NCBI GenBank assembly: GCA_017521245.1
Contig: JAFXDI010000030.1
Span: 1 to 38,362, forward strand
DNA: 38,362 nucleotides
Direction: 5' to 3'
Source of the DNA: Bacteroidales bacterium
GTDB lineage: Bacteria > Bacteroidota > Bacteroidia > Bacteroidales > G3-4614
Shown here: positions 7,228 through 15,774 of the stretch, one piece after another
Layout: every line of letters starts with the position of its first letter
How positions within the stretch are numbered: position 1 is the first letter of the stretch
Notes under the pieces: model-generated
Seen by the model: the letters and a program-made list of their open reading frames with translations, nothing else
The model's database searches: none
Told to the model about the DNA's origin: nothing
Translations under genes and position numbers: made by a program

Positions 7228-9033
7228 TTAATCGTTCATTGATATTAACAGCTCTTCATTAGAACTTGTTTTAAGCATCCTATCTTTAATAAATTCCATT
7301 GCTTCAACAGAGTTCATATCTGAGAGATAATTTCTTAACACCCACATTCTTCGTAAAGTTTCATCATCTAACAATAAATCATCACGACGTGTTGATGATG
7401 CAACTATATCAACTGCCGGGAATATACGTTTATTTGAAAGTTTACGATCAAGTTGAAGTTCCATATTTCCTGTTCCTTTGAACTCTTCAAATATTACATC
7501 ATCCATTTTTGAGCCTGTCTCGGTCAATGCTGTTGCAATAATCGTCAAACTTCCGCCATTTTCTATATTACGTGCTGCTCCAAAGAACCTTTTTGGTTTA
7601 TGTAATGCATTTGCATCAACTCCTCCAGAAAGCACTTTGCCTGATGCAGGTGATACTGTATTGTATGCTCGTGCAAGACGTGTTATTGAATCAAGGAGTA
7701 TAACCACATCGTGACCACACTCTACCATACGTTTTGCCTTCTCCAACACTATACTTGCCACTTTCACATGACGCTCTGCTGGCTCATCAAAGGTTGATGA
7801 TACAACTTCGGCCTTCACACTTCTTGCCATATCTGTTACCTCCTCAGGGCGTTCATCAATTAACAATATTATCATATACACCTCAGGGTGATTTGCAGAT
7901 ATTGCATTTGCAATATCTTTCAATAACATTGTTTTTCCTGTTTTAGGTTGAGCAACAATTAATCCGCGCTGACCTTTTCCTATTGGAGAGAACATATCAA
8001 TTACTCTTACAGAGATATTGTCTCCTCCATTTGATGTTAAATCAAATTTTTCATCAGGGAACAATGGTGTAAGATGATCAAATGATATCCTATCCCTAAC
8101 AAATTCAGGAGACCTACCATTAATCATATCAACTTTGGTTAATGGGAAATACTTCTCCCCCTCTTTGGGTGGGCGTATAGGTCCCTCGACAACGTCTCCT
8201 GTTTTTAATCCAAAAAGTTTAATTTGTGATTGCGATACATATATATCATCAGGAGATGTTAAATAGTTATAATCTGCTGAACGCAAGAAACCATACCCAT
8301 CAGGCATTATTTCTAACACTCCTGAGTTAACTATTCTATTTTCAAAATCGTATGTTTTATCTTGAGGTTCAGCTTGCTCAGCCGGTTTTAAAAGAGAGGT
8401 TTCTGCTTCTTGTACTGGTTCAACAATCCTTTTCTTTATTGGTGCAGATTGTTGTGGTTGTGGTTGTTTGTTTCGTGGAACAAAACGTTGATGTTCACTA
8501 TGTGGAAAAAATGTTTGAAATTGTGTTGTCTCAGACTTTTGTTCCTCTTCAAGTTTTACCTCTTCGACAGTTGAGTTTTTTACGGCTTCCGAATTAACTT
8601 CTGTCTGAGTATCTTCTTTAGAAACAATTTTTCTAATACGTTTTCTTGGTTTTTTCTCTTCTTGAATAGTTTTATCTTCGGTAGGGGATAAAACTTCTAC
8701 AATACTCTTTTCTTCAACAACATTTTGTTCTGGGGTAGGCTCAACCGAAGTCTCTTTCTTTTGTTTTGACTTTCTGCTTATCATCTTCTTTGGCTGAAGT
8801 GATGATACTTCTGCTCCTTTTACCGTCAAGACCTCTTTGTCTTTCATCTCTTTGTCTTTTGTTACTTTTACCTTTGACTTTGGTAATATTGCCGCATTTT
8901 CAGCTTGATCATCTAATATTTTATAAACCAAAGCCTCCTTAGAGTATGATGATATTTTTGTTATACCCATACCCTTAGCAATAGAGTGCAAATCATCTAA
9001 AGATTTTGCATTCAATTCTGAAATATTGTACAT
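7228..9033 (-). CDS. rho: Transcription termination factor Rho with long disordered insert
   Basis: A 601-aa Rho, against about 420 in E. coli. The N-terminal helical domain is residues 1-47 ([20 protein letters not shown]). Residues 48-230 are a charged, low-complexity, Lys/Glu/Gln-rich insert. The cold-shock-like RNA-binding domain follows at 235-300 ([15 protein letters not shown]). The ATPase domain carries Walker A (PKTGKT, 363-368), Walker B (VVILLD, near 443-448) and the Q- and R-loop region. Rho is a hexameric RNA helicase that releases transcripts. In Bacteroides thetaiotaomicron the corresponding insert has been reported to drive phase separation important for gut fitness; the same may apply here. 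The gene stands alone, with its own promoter and a leader of about 310 nt. Confidence 0.97.
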   Translation of the reverse strand: MYNISELNAKSLDDLHSIAKGMGITKISSYSKEALVYKILDDQAENAAILPKSKVKVTKDKEMKDKEVLTVKGAEVSSLQPKKMISRKSKQKKETSVEPTPEQNVVEEKSIVEVLSPTEDKTIQEEKKPRKRIRKIVSKEDTQTEVNSEAVKNSTVEEVKLEEEQKSETTQFQTFFPHSEHQRFVPRNKQPQPQQSAPIKKRIVEPVQEAETSLLKPAEQAEPQDKTYDFENRIVNSGVLEIMPDGYGFLRSADYNYLTSPDDIYVSQSQIKLFGLKTGDVVEGPIRPPKEGEKYFPLTKVDMINGRSPEFVRDRISFDHLTPLFPDEKFDLTSNGGDNISVRVIDMFSPIGKGQRGLIVAQPKTGKTMLLKDIANAISANHPEVYMIILLIDERPEEVTDMARSVKAEVVSSTFDEPAERHVKVASIVLEKAKRMVECGHDVVILLDSITRLARAYNTVSPASGKVLSGGVDANALHKPKRFFGAARNIENGGSLTIIATALTETGSKMDDVIFEEFKGTGNMELQLDRKLSNKRIFPAVDIVASSTRRDDLLLDDETLRRMWVLRNYLSDMNSVEAMEFIKDRMLKTSSNEELLISMND

Positions 9034-9048
9034 GAAATAATAATATAT

Positions 9049-9066
9049 TTAAGGTGTTCACCTTAA
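9049..9066 (-). repeat. Inverted repeat just upstream of the rho start
   Basis: TTAAGGTG and CACCTTAA form a perfect 8-bp inverted repeat with a 2-bp centre, 16 bp before the rho ATG. In DNA it could be an operator; in RNA the 2-nt centre would force the stem to open by a pair or two to form a hairpin. A second repeat (AACAGAT/ATCTGTT, 9078-9092) lies 11 bp further upstream. Confidence 0.6.
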
Positions 9067-9353
9067 TGTTTAATTATAACAGATAATCTGTTGTTATATA
9101 ATTACTATAGGATTTTTTATAGAAATAAACATATCATCCCTTATTATGAGATAATATTATTAATGACAACACTCTCACCCTTACTAATATTGGTTGATGT
9201 CACTTATTCTATATCTCTTTCTATATTGATATTCATCATAAAGAGATATACTTAAACCAAACACTATAGAACAATTACTAAAATGCAACAAGCTATTTCT
9301 ATCTATGGTTTGGGAAGATAACAAAAAGAGTCTTTTACTCATGGAATTCTTCG

Positions 9354-9385
9354 CAAAGATAGATATTTTTTTATAAAAAAACAAA
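9354..9385 (-). promoter_or_regulatory. Full Bacteroidota promoter of rho
   Basis: On the minus strand TTTG (9385-9382) is followed after exactly 20 bp by TATCTTTG (9361-9354), an exact match to the -33/-7 consensus. The expected start of transcription is near 9347-9349, giving a leader of about 310 nt before the rho ATG. Confidence 0.75.
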
Positions 9386-9410
9386 TTTGCCTATTTTTTG
9401 TTCGGCTCTT

Positions 9411-10166
9411 CTATATTTCTATCCGCAAACCATCGTATGCAAAAAACACGTTTTCAGGCAATTGCATTGAGACCTCCTCATGCAAACCCATATGATGGCT
9501 CATATGTATCAAATAAGTTTTCTGAGGCGATACTCGTTCAATTATATTTAGGGCATCTTGAAGTGTTTGATGCGAAATATGTTTAGTTTTTCGTAAAGCA
9601 TTTATAATTAAAATATCAAGAGAACGTAATTTCTCTATCTCTTCATCAGAAATCGTAAGCATATCTGTAATATATGCCACATTTCCAAATCGATACCCCA
9701 ATATGGGTAAATTATAATGCATTACTCTTATTGGTTGAATATCTCTACCAGATATCTCAAATGGTGTATTATCTATGATTTTAATATCTATATTTGCAAC
9801 TCCAGGATATCTGTTTTCGCTAAAACAATATGGATACATTCTTTTTATGGAGTCCGCCACATTCTGTTCCATATAAATAGGCATTGGTTGAGTATATGTA
9901 AAGGAACGCAATTCATCTAATCCAGAGATATGGTCATAATGGTGATGTGTCAACAATACTGCATCTATATGTTTGATATTATAATTAAGCATCTGTTGAC
10001 GAAAATCTGGGCCACAATCTATGAGTATGTTTTTATCTTCATCAGATATTAACACCGAAGTTCGCAATCGTTTATCTTTTGGATTAGAAGATTTGCAGAC
10101 TTCACACTCACACCCTATTTGCGGTATTCCAGTGGATGTTCCTGTACCTAAAAATAGAATTTTCAT
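9411..10166 (-). CDS. PhnP-like metallo-beta-lactamase-fold hydrolase
   Basis: A 251-aa metal-dependent hydrolase. It opens with MKILFLGTGTSTGIPQIGC; a cysteine cluster (C19, C21, C24) resembles the structural zinc site of PhnP. The metal-binding motif HHHYDH is at 74-79, with further likely ligands at H150, D168 and the HMSHH segment near 221-225. Family members cleave cyclic phosphodiesters such as phosphoribosyl cyclic phosphate, or act as RNase Z-like enzymes. No other phn gene is in view, so a role in phosphonate use is unlikely and the substrate is unknown. It is the last gene of the murB cluster, 8 bp after murB. No intrinsic terminator is visible after it. Confidence 0.88.
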   Translation of the reverse strand: MKILFLGTGTSTGIPQIGCECEVCKSSNPKDKRLRTSVLISDEDKNILIDCGPDFRQQMLNYNIKHIDAVLLTHHHYDHISGLDELRSFTYTQPMPIYMEQNVADSIKRMYPYCFSENRYPGVANIDIKIIDNTPFEISGRDIQPIRVMHYNLPILGYRFGNVAYITDMLTISDEEIEKLRSLDILIINALRKTKHISHQTLQDALNIIERVSPQKTYLIHMSHHMGLHEEVSMQLPENVFFAYDGLRIEI

Positions 10167-10174
10167 ATCTAATT

Positions 10175-11179
10175 TTATATATAAATTACTTCAGGAACTA
10201 TCTTAACCCTATATTTATCGTAAACCGACTGTTTTATTTGAGTTGCCAACTCTATAATATCGGATGGGCTTGCATTGTTCTCATTAATCAACACTAAACA
10301 CTGCTTATGATATACTGATGCTCCTCCCACTTTTTTTCCATGCCATCCTGCATTGTCAATTAACCAAGCGGCAGATAGTTTTACTTTATTATTTGGCAAT
10401 TGATAGGAAACAATATTTGGATACTCCTCTTTTAAAGATAAAAACAGATCTGTATCAATTACAGGATTTACAAAGAAACTTCCTGCACTTCCAATTTCAG
10501 AAGGGTCTGGCAGCTTTTGTTTTCGAATATCTATTATGGCTTCTCTAAGGGATTGCAATGTAGGAGTATCACCAACTGCACTTTTAAGATTTCCATACTC
10601 TAATTTATAGTTAGGAGTCTTACTCAATCGGTATTCTACATAAGTAATTATGTATTGACTTTTTAATTGAGTCTTGAACACACTGCTTCTGTATCCATAC
10701 TTACACTCTTCGTTGGTAAATATTGTTTCAACACCTGTCTCCACATCAACAGCAAATACTCGCTCAATAACATCTTTTGCTTCTACTCCATAGGCTCCTA
10801 CATTTTGGACTGCCGAAGCTCCTACTTCTCCGGGAATATAAGATAGATTTTCTACTCCATACCAATTATTTGATACTGCATACGCCACAAAATCATCCCA
10901 AACCACTCCTGCTCCTACTTTAAGTATTACATAATCATCTTTATCTTGAACAGTAATCTCTTTTATCTTAGAATGTAATATAATACCCGGATAATCCTTT
11001 GTAAATAATAGGTTACTACCCCCTCCTATCTGTAAAAAATTATTACTTTTTATTACAGGAGAGATTAATAACGAGCGTAAATCTTCAACGGTATCGTACT
11101 CTGCAAAATAACGCGTTGTTATATCCATACCAAATGTATGGTATGTTTTCATTGATATATTTTCTCTTATATTTATCAT
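10175..11179 (-). CDS. murB: UDP-N-acetylenolpyruvoylglucosamine reductase
   Basis: MurB, 334 aa, of the E. coli-like (type I) class. It reduces UDP-GlcNAc-enolpyruvate to UDP-MurNAc with NADPH, the second committed step of peptidoglycan synthesis. The FAD-binding segment has QIGGGSNLLF near 50-59 and IPGEVGASAVQNVGAYG at 115-131. The catalytic serine lies in GSAGSFFVNP (S234), and the catalytic glutamate in VPEV (E330). The gene lies 7 bp after a lipoprotein gene and 8 bp before the metallo-hydrolase, so all three are co-transcribed. Start and length are normal. Confidence 0.97.
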   Translation of the reverse strand: MINIRENISMKTYHTFGMDITTRYFAEYDTVEDLRSLLISPVIKSNNFLQIGGGSNLLFTKDYPGIILHSKIKEITVQDKDDYVILKVGAGVVWDDFVAYAVSNNWYGVENLSYIPGEVGASAVQNVGAYGVEAKDVIERVFAVDVETGVETIFTNEECKYGYRSSVFKTQLKSQYIITYVEYRLSKTPNYKLEYGNLKSAVGDTPTLQSLREAIIDIRKQKLPDPSEIGSAGSFFVNPVIDTDLFLSLKEEYPNIVSYQLPNNKVKLSAAWLIDNAGWHGKKVGGASVYHKQCLVLINENNASPSDIIELATQIKQSVYDKYRVKIVPEVIYI

Positions 11180-11186
11180 ACTTTTT

Positions 11187-12104
11187 TTACATTACACGGA
11201 ACTCAACTAATAATCCGTCTTTAAACTCCAAATATGTTCCTGTTCTATAAATCCATCGCTCTCTCAATCCCGAATACTCTGGTATTTGAGATACTTCATT
11301 TGGCAAACCAAGAGATATACTACACTCATCCTTTGTCATCCCCAAAGATACTCTTGATTGTGTTATCTGCTCCCATACGCTATCTTTTATTTGTGGGTAT
11401 TTATCTCGAGGATTTGTAAATGAAAATAATTTATCAAATGCCGAATATTGCGACATATACATTGTGGTATATACCATATACTCCTTTCCCTCATCTGTCT
11501 TAAATATTAAGGACAAAGGATAGATTTTATTTCCGGCAACAACCTTTTGTATAGTTACAGGGATTAATCTTCTCCCCTTCTCTTCTACACCTTCAGTAGT
11601 ATACCAATTATATGTTTTTATATACACAACCTTCTCTTTTAAAAGAGAATCGGCCTTTGATATATAGTTGTATGAAACAAATTCAGGCAATAATGGCGTA
11701 AAGTTTGAGGAGAATATATCTGCTATAGGTTTTGAAACTTTATATATAAAATGTGTATTATCTCTTTCAAACAATATATTTGTTTCAAATCCTTTCCATG
11801 TTTGAATCTCTTCAAGACCTTTATATTCAAAGATTGCTCCTTGTAAATCAGAATAGTTCTCTTTTACTCCATTCTTAGGGTATAACAAAGCGGGTAACTC
11901 GTTAGTTACACAAACAAATTTATCACCATTCTCCCACTCCTTTAAATATTCCTCTTTAAAATTTGTCTGCATAAAGAGTTTCTCTTGAGATATACTCTCT
12001 GTTTCATCTTCTCCCAATTTAGATGATGAACACGAGTATCCCAATATTAGCAATATTAATACTCCTACAAATTTAATATTATATATATCAGATAGTATCA
12101 TCAA
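11187..12104 (-). CDS. Predicted lipoprotein with BamE-like C-terminal segment
   Basis: A 305-aa protein with an N-terminal hydrophobic segment (about 10-22) ending in GYSC; C25 is the likely lipidated cysteine, followed by SSSKLGEDE, which in Bacteroidota could favour export to the outer surface. I do not recognise the main domain. The last 60 residues (VSLGMTKDECSISLGLPNEV, then RTGTYLEFKDGLLVEF) look like the small BamE/SmpA-OmlA repeat, in which a short helix is followed by LGxP and beta strands. The start overlaps the upstream TPR gene by 17 bp, and murB follows after 7 bp. An envelope role is likely from lipidation and context; no enzyme motif is seen. Confidence 0.78.
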   Translation of the reverse strand: MMILSDIYNIKFVGVLILLILGYSCSSSKLGEDETESISQEKLFMQTNFKEEYLKEWENGDKFVCVTNELPALLYPKNGVKENYSDLQGAIFEYKGLEEIQTWKGFETNILFERDNTHFIYKVSKPIADIFSSNFTPLLPEFVSYNYISKADSLLKEKVVYIKTYNWYTTEGVEEKGRRLIPVTIQKVVAGNKIYPLSLIFKTDEGKEYMVYTTMYMSQYSAFDKLFSFTNPRDKYPQIKDSVWEQITQSRVSLGMTKDECSISLGLPNEVSQIPEYSGLRERWIYRTGTYLEFKDGLLVEFRVM

Positions 12105-13488
12105 TATGATTTCGTAGAATATCTTTTATCTTATCTATTGCTGTTCGCAAATAGAGCACTCTACACTGCTCCTCATCAGGCAATGTCTCTATTTTTGAAT
12201 CTGATATTAAATCTTCAACATAATCTATTATTCGTTGCATATTCTCAACATCATGGAGTTCAGAGTATGTATATAACATTTTTAAGCATGTATCTACATC
12301 GTATTTATCAAGTGCAAAGGCTTTCTCATAATATTTTAACGCCTCTCTATATTCTCCACATTTTGTCTCTATATCACCGGCTAATATATATATCTTTCCG
12401 TCAGACTCATCATAATCAGAAGAGTTAAGTTTTAACAACGTCTCCTTTGCCTTATCATAGCTCTCCTGCTCATAATAGAGTTTTGTTAACATATATAATA
12501 TATCTGATGAGTGTGGCTCAATCTCCTCTGCTTGTCTCAACAAATCAATAGCAACTAATGGTTGTTGCGATTTGTATCTATTTTGAGCTTTTACATACAG
12601 GATTTTTGCATCTAAAGGATTATGTTGCAGACTTTCATCTAATACTCTATCACTCTTATCATACAGGCCTAATTTGTTATAACATGTTGCCATTAACGTA
12701 TATATATATTCGTTTTGGCTTTTATCTAACGATTCAAGTATTGTTATTGCATCTTTATAATAACCTTGCTCAGCACAACAATAGGCTTTATAATATAGAG
12801 CATCTGAGTTTTCAGGATCTATCGCCAATGCATAATCTATGGCTTCAAATGCCTTTTGAATATCAGAATCGTATAGATATAATTCTATTGCCCTTAACCA
12901 TTCACGATAAGAATATGGATCTATATCAAGAATTTTCTCAACTACCTGCAATTGCAATTTATATTCAGACTCCTCCTCTAATATCTTCATAAATTCACGC
13001 AAAAGATATAATTGCTGAGCTCTTTCAAATTTCTTAATTGAATTAAATATATCAAGAAGTATCTCCTTATATAATTTATAGTCGGCACATAAATCAATTA
13101 CACTTAAAAGGTCTTCAGTTTGCAAACTTCCCCCTTTTAGCAACTCTTTTATTAGGGTTATTGCCTCTTCAATATCTCCCGATATTAATCGCAATTCCAC
13201 TCTTATTAATTGAGTTTCATTACTTTTGTCTGTTACAATAGACATAATATTCTCAGCCTCGTCTATTTGTCCCTTAATTAAAAGGAAATAAGCTTTCCTT
13301 GCTAAGAGTTCTTCTGACATAGGATGATACTTTAGCCCCATCTCTATTGCCTCTATTGCATTAGATAGCATTGAAGCCATTTCATACTCCAATGCTATCT
13401 CTTCATAATCTTCAGTATCGAACCACTCTACGCTTTCTCCTCGCAACATACTCTCATATCGCAATAACAAATCTGTTTTTTTGCTCAT
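12088..13488 (-). CDS. Tetratricopeptide repeat protein
   Basis: A 466-aa protein made almost entirely of TPR helices, for example ALAIDPENSDALYYKAYCCA and AFALDKYDVDTCLKMLYTYS. No signal peptide or membrane segment is visible, so it is probably cytoplasmic. I place the start at ATG 13488 (MSKKTDLLLRYESML). An upstream in-frame TTG at 13494 adds only two residues and is a weak codon. TPR proteins are scaffolds for protein contacts; no partner can be named. The gene lies 38 bp after glnS and overlaps the lipoprotein gene by 17 bp, suggesting a glnS-TPR-lipoprotein-murB-hydrolase transcript. Hypothetical in function. Confidence 0.85.
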   Translation of the reverse strand: MSKKTDLLLRYESMLRGESVEWFDTEDYEEIALEYEMASMLSNAIEAIEMGLKYHPMSEELLARKAYFLLIKGQIDEAENIMSIVTDKSNETQLIRVELRLISGDIEEAITLIKELLKGGSLQTEDLLSVIDLCADYKLYKEILLDIFNSIKKFERAQQLYLLREFMKILEEESEYKLQLQVVEKILDIDPYSYREWLRAIELYLYDSDIQKAFEAIDYALAIDPENSDALYYKAYCCAEQGYYKDAITILESLDKSQNEYIYTLMATCYNKLGLYDKSDRVLDESLQHNPLDAKILYVKAQNRYKSQQPLVAIDLLRQAEEIEPHSSDILYMLTKLYYEQESYDKAKETLLKLNSSDYDESDGKIYILAGDIETKCGEYREALKYYEKAFALDKYDVDTCLKMLYTYSELHDVENMQRIIDYVEDLISDSKIETLPDEEQCRVLYLRTAIDKIKDILRNHIDDTI

Positions 13489-13526
13489 ACTCAAATATAA
13501 TGTGATTCAACTATCAAACAAATGTT

Positions 13527-15218
13527 TTATGCTTTATATCCGTCTTTTAACGAAACAGTTCTATTAAATACTAATTTACCAGGACAAGAGTCTTTATCAA
13601 CTGTAAAATATCCTATACGTTGGAATTGATAACGATCTCCAACTTGCGCAGTTTCAGCAAGATATTGTTCTGCATATCCCTTAACCACTACTAATGATTC
13701 TGGATTAAGAAGTTCTCTAAAATCTTTCTCTTTCTCCTCAGCAGGATTTTCAACAGTAAATAATCTATCGTATAATCTTACCTCAATCTCTTGATTATAT
13801 AGAGCTGATACCCAGTGAAGTGTTCCTTTTACTTTACGAGCACTCTCCGGCATTCCACTGCGGGTTAAAGGATCATATTCGCAATATACCTCTTCAAGTT
13901 TTCCTTCTGAATCGTATTTGCAACCTGTACATTTTACTATATATGCTCCTTTTAAACGAACCTCTTTTCCGGGAGTCATACGGAAGAATTTTTTAGGAGC
14001 ATCCTCCATAAAGTCCTCTCTTTCAATATACAACTCTCGAGTAAATGGCATTTTATGTGCTCCTGCATTCTCTTGCTCTGGATTATTATCCATATCAACA
14101 TACTCAACTTCTCCTTCAGGATAGTTTGTGATAATTAATTTTACAGGATTTATAACAGCTGAAACTCGTGTTGCATTTTTATTAAGGTCCTCTCTAATAC
14201 TATGCTCTAATAGAGAAACACTAATTAATCCATCGTACTTTGTATAACCTATCTTATCAACAAAATTGCGTATTGACTCTGGGGTATATCCTCTACGACG
14301 TAATCCGCAAATAGTTGGCATTCGAGGGTCATCCCAGCCTCGCACTAATCCTTCTTGTACCAATTGTAAGAGTTTTCGTTTACTCATAACAGTATATGTT
14401 AAATTCAAACGATTAAACTCCATTTGGCGTGGTCGATATGTTTCATCTGCAATACGATCAATAAACCAATTATATAGAGGACGATGGACTTCAAACTCTA
14501 ATGTACATATTGAGTGTGTTACTCCCTCAAAAAAGTCGGATTGTCCATGAGCATAATCATACATAGGATAAACATTCCACTTTGTTCCTGTACGATGGTG
14601 TGGATGTTTGATAATACGATACATAATTGGATCACGGAAGTGCATATTTGGTGATGCCATATCAATTTTTGCACGTAAAACCATACTACCCTCTTCAAAC
14701 TCTCCTTTATTCATTCTTTCGAATAAGTCAAGAGTCTCTTCTATTGGTCTATCTCTGAAAGGAGATGGTGTTCCCGGTTGAGTGGGTGTTCCTTTTTGTG
14801 CTGCTATTTGTTCTGATGATTGTTCATCAACATAAGCATATCCCTCTTTTATCAAGCGAATTGCAAGATCCCATAACTTTTGAAAGTAATCTGATGCGTA
14901 GTATAAACGGTCTTCCCAGTCAAATCCTAACCATTTAATATCTTCCATAATAGCATCAACATACTCTGTATCCTCTTTTGCAGGATTAGTATCATCAAAT
15001 CGCAAATTACAAGTACCTCCAAATTTTTGAGCAATTCCAAAGTCCATACATATAGCCTTTGCGTGGCCGATATGTAGATAACCATTAGGTTCCGGTGGAA
15101 AACGAGTATTTAATCTTCCTCCGTTTTTACCTGCTGCTAAATCATCTGAAACAGCTTGCTCTATAAAATTCAAATTTTTAGTCTTACCCTCTTCGATAGG
15201 TTCAATTGTTGTTGTCAT
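13527..15218 (-). CDS. glnS: Glutaminyl-tRNA synthetase
   Basis: Class I glutaminyl-tRNA synthetase, 563 aa from the ATG at 15218. It charges tRNA-Gln with glutamine directly. The HIGH motif is in PEPNGYLHIGHAKA (49-52) and the KMSKS-type loop is VMSKRK (about 277-282). The anticodon-binding beta-barrels fill the C-terminal 200 residues. An upstream in-frame TTG (15251) would add 11 residues (MQTSNTKYLQY), but that codon lies inside the TAACTTTG promoter element at 15249-15256, so it cannot be on the transcript from that promoter. Family members begin near the MTTTIEPIEEGK segment. It is the probable first gene of the minus-strand cluster down to 9411. Confidence 0.97.
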   Translation of the reverse strand: MTTTIEPIEEGKTKNLNFIEQAVSDDLAAGKNGGRLNTRFPPEPNGYLHIGHAKAICMDFGIAQKFGGTCNLRFDDTNPAKEDTEYVDAIMEDIKWLGFDWEDRLYYASDYFQKLWDLAIRLIKEGYAYVDEQSSEQIAAQKGTPTQPGTPSPFRDRPIEETLDLFERMNKGEFEEGSMVLRAKIDMASPNMHFRDPIMYRIIKHPHHRTGTKWNVYPMYDYAHGQSDFFEGVTHSICTLEFEVHRPLYNWFIDRIADETYRPRQMEFNRLNLTYTVMSKRKLLQLVQEGLVRGWDDPRMPTICGLRRRGYTPESIRNFVDKIGYTKYDGLISVSLLEHSIREDLNKNATRVSAVINPVKLIITNYPEGEVEYVDMDNNPEQENAGAHKMPFTRELYIEREDFMEDAPKKFFRMTPGKEVRLKGAYIVKCTGCKYDSEGKLEEVYCEYDPLTRSGMPESARKVKGTLHWVSALYNQEIEVRLYDRLFTVENPAEEKEKDFRELLNPESLVVVKGYAEQYLAETAQVGDRYQFQRIGYFTVDKDSCPGKLVFNRTVSLKDGYKA

Positions 15219-15248
15219 ATATTGTAAATACTTTGTATTTGAAGTTTG

Positions 15249-15256
15249 CAAAGTTA
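15249..15256 (-). promoter_or_regulatory. Promoter -7 element of glnS
   Basis: Minus strand TAACTTTG, an exact TAnnTTTG match identical to the moxR element. It lies 30 bp upstream of the ATG at 15218 and overlaps the alternative TTG start, which argues against that start. No clear -33 TTTG at 19-21 bp. Confidence 0.65.
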
Positions 15257-15385
15257 GATATTTTTTTCGAAAATATTATCTTTAAAAAAGACAAATTTAT
15301 TAGAGGATAGGAAAGGTGGTGATTTAACAAGGGTAATTTTAGAGATATAACCCTCTTTGAGAGAGTATGAGGATTAGGCAATAAA

Positions 15386-15661
15386 TTACGCCCAAGCCTT
15401 ATGGATGGAGAAATGGAGAATGAGAAACCAAGCAGAGATGATTGCCGCTTTATTCAGAAGTAAGAAAAACTTATAGTCACGGTAATTTGTCGTTTTGCCC
15501 ATGTCTGAGAATAAGTCTCCAGCTATCCAAACGAACCTCACAACAAAACAAATAAGAGCTAAATACCCTATTGTCTTAAGAATATTCCAAGTATAGTGAA
15601 CATATAAAGTATTTTGAAATAACGTCTGTTTCAGAAATATAAAATAAGATTGACATGGCAA
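15386..15661 (-). CDS. Doubtful small membrane protein ORF, possibly a remnant
   Basis: A 91-codon frame with two hydrophobic helices: about residues 31-48 (LKTIGYLALICFVVRFVW) and 70-85 (KAAIISAWFLILHFSI). A polar loop joins them (GKTTNYRDYKFF). It looks like protein but has no ATG before the first helix; the only conventional upstream start is the TTG at 15661. A nearby ATG (15656) is in another frame and runs only 26 codons. It could be a real small membrane protein with a weak start, a 5'-truncated remnant, or chance. It lies alone between glnS and mutS2. I do not recognise a family. Confidence 0.33.
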   Translation of the reverse strand: MPCQSYFIFLKQTLFQNTLYVHYTWNILKTIGYLALICFVVRFVWIAGDLFSDMGKTTNYRDYKFFLLLNKAAIISAWFLILHFSIHKAWA

Positions 15662-15738
15662 ATACTTTTGATTATAAATTTATACAAATTTAGCGAAGAG
15701 AGTTGTTGCTTAATTTTTCTCAAAACAAATAAATTAGT

Positions 15739-15746
15739 TATCTTCG
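15739..15746 (+). promoter_or_regulatory. Promoter-like -7 element of mutS2 (TTCG variant)
   Basis: TATCTTCG, one mismatch from TAnnTTTG, 29 bp before the mutS2 GTG. A TTTT lies about 20 bp upstream at the -33 position. The same TTCG variant occurs before the DUF5606 gene, and TAATTTCG before lptB. Confidence 0.45.
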
Positions 15747-15774
15747 CAAAATATTTACACAAATAGGTTTTAAA

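Larger units (their letters stand above)
9034..9410 (-). other. Intergenic region: rho leader and promoter
   Basis: 377 bp without a convincing gene. It holds the rho promoter (9354-9385) and, on the minus strand, a predicted leader of about 310 nt. Three inverted repeats are visible: 11 bp at 9210-9220 with 9240-9250, 7 bp at 9078-9084 with 9086-9092, and 8 bp at 9049-9056 with 9059-9066. The last ends 16 bp before the rho ATG. A 52-codon minus-strand ORF (9342-9184) starts about 5 nt from the expected transcription start but has no recognisable protein features. Confidence 0.6.
15219..15774. other. Intergenic region between glnS and mutS2
   Basis: 556 bp between divergent genes. It holds the glnS promoter (15249-15256), a doubtful small membrane ORF (15386-15661, minus) and the mutS2 promoter candidate (15739-15746, plus). 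The stretch from about 15300 to 15600 looks less AT-rich than the flanks by eye. I see no RNA gene, strong hairpin or repeat in it. Confidence 0.6.

Noticed and set aside
8352..8597. Plus-strand ORF of 81 codons opposite the rho insert
   Set aside because: It is an antisense shadow of the low-complexity Rho insert, leucine- and valine-rich through complementarity to Gln/Glu codons.
13492..13499. TATATTTG on the minus strand resembling a promoter for the TPR gene
   Set aside because: It lies only four bases before the ATG at 13488, so transcription would start inside the gene; co-transcription with glnS is more likely.
15219..15251. 11-residue N-terminal extension of GlnS from TTG 15251
   Set aside because: The TTG is within the TAACTTTG promoter element and family members start near the internal ATG.
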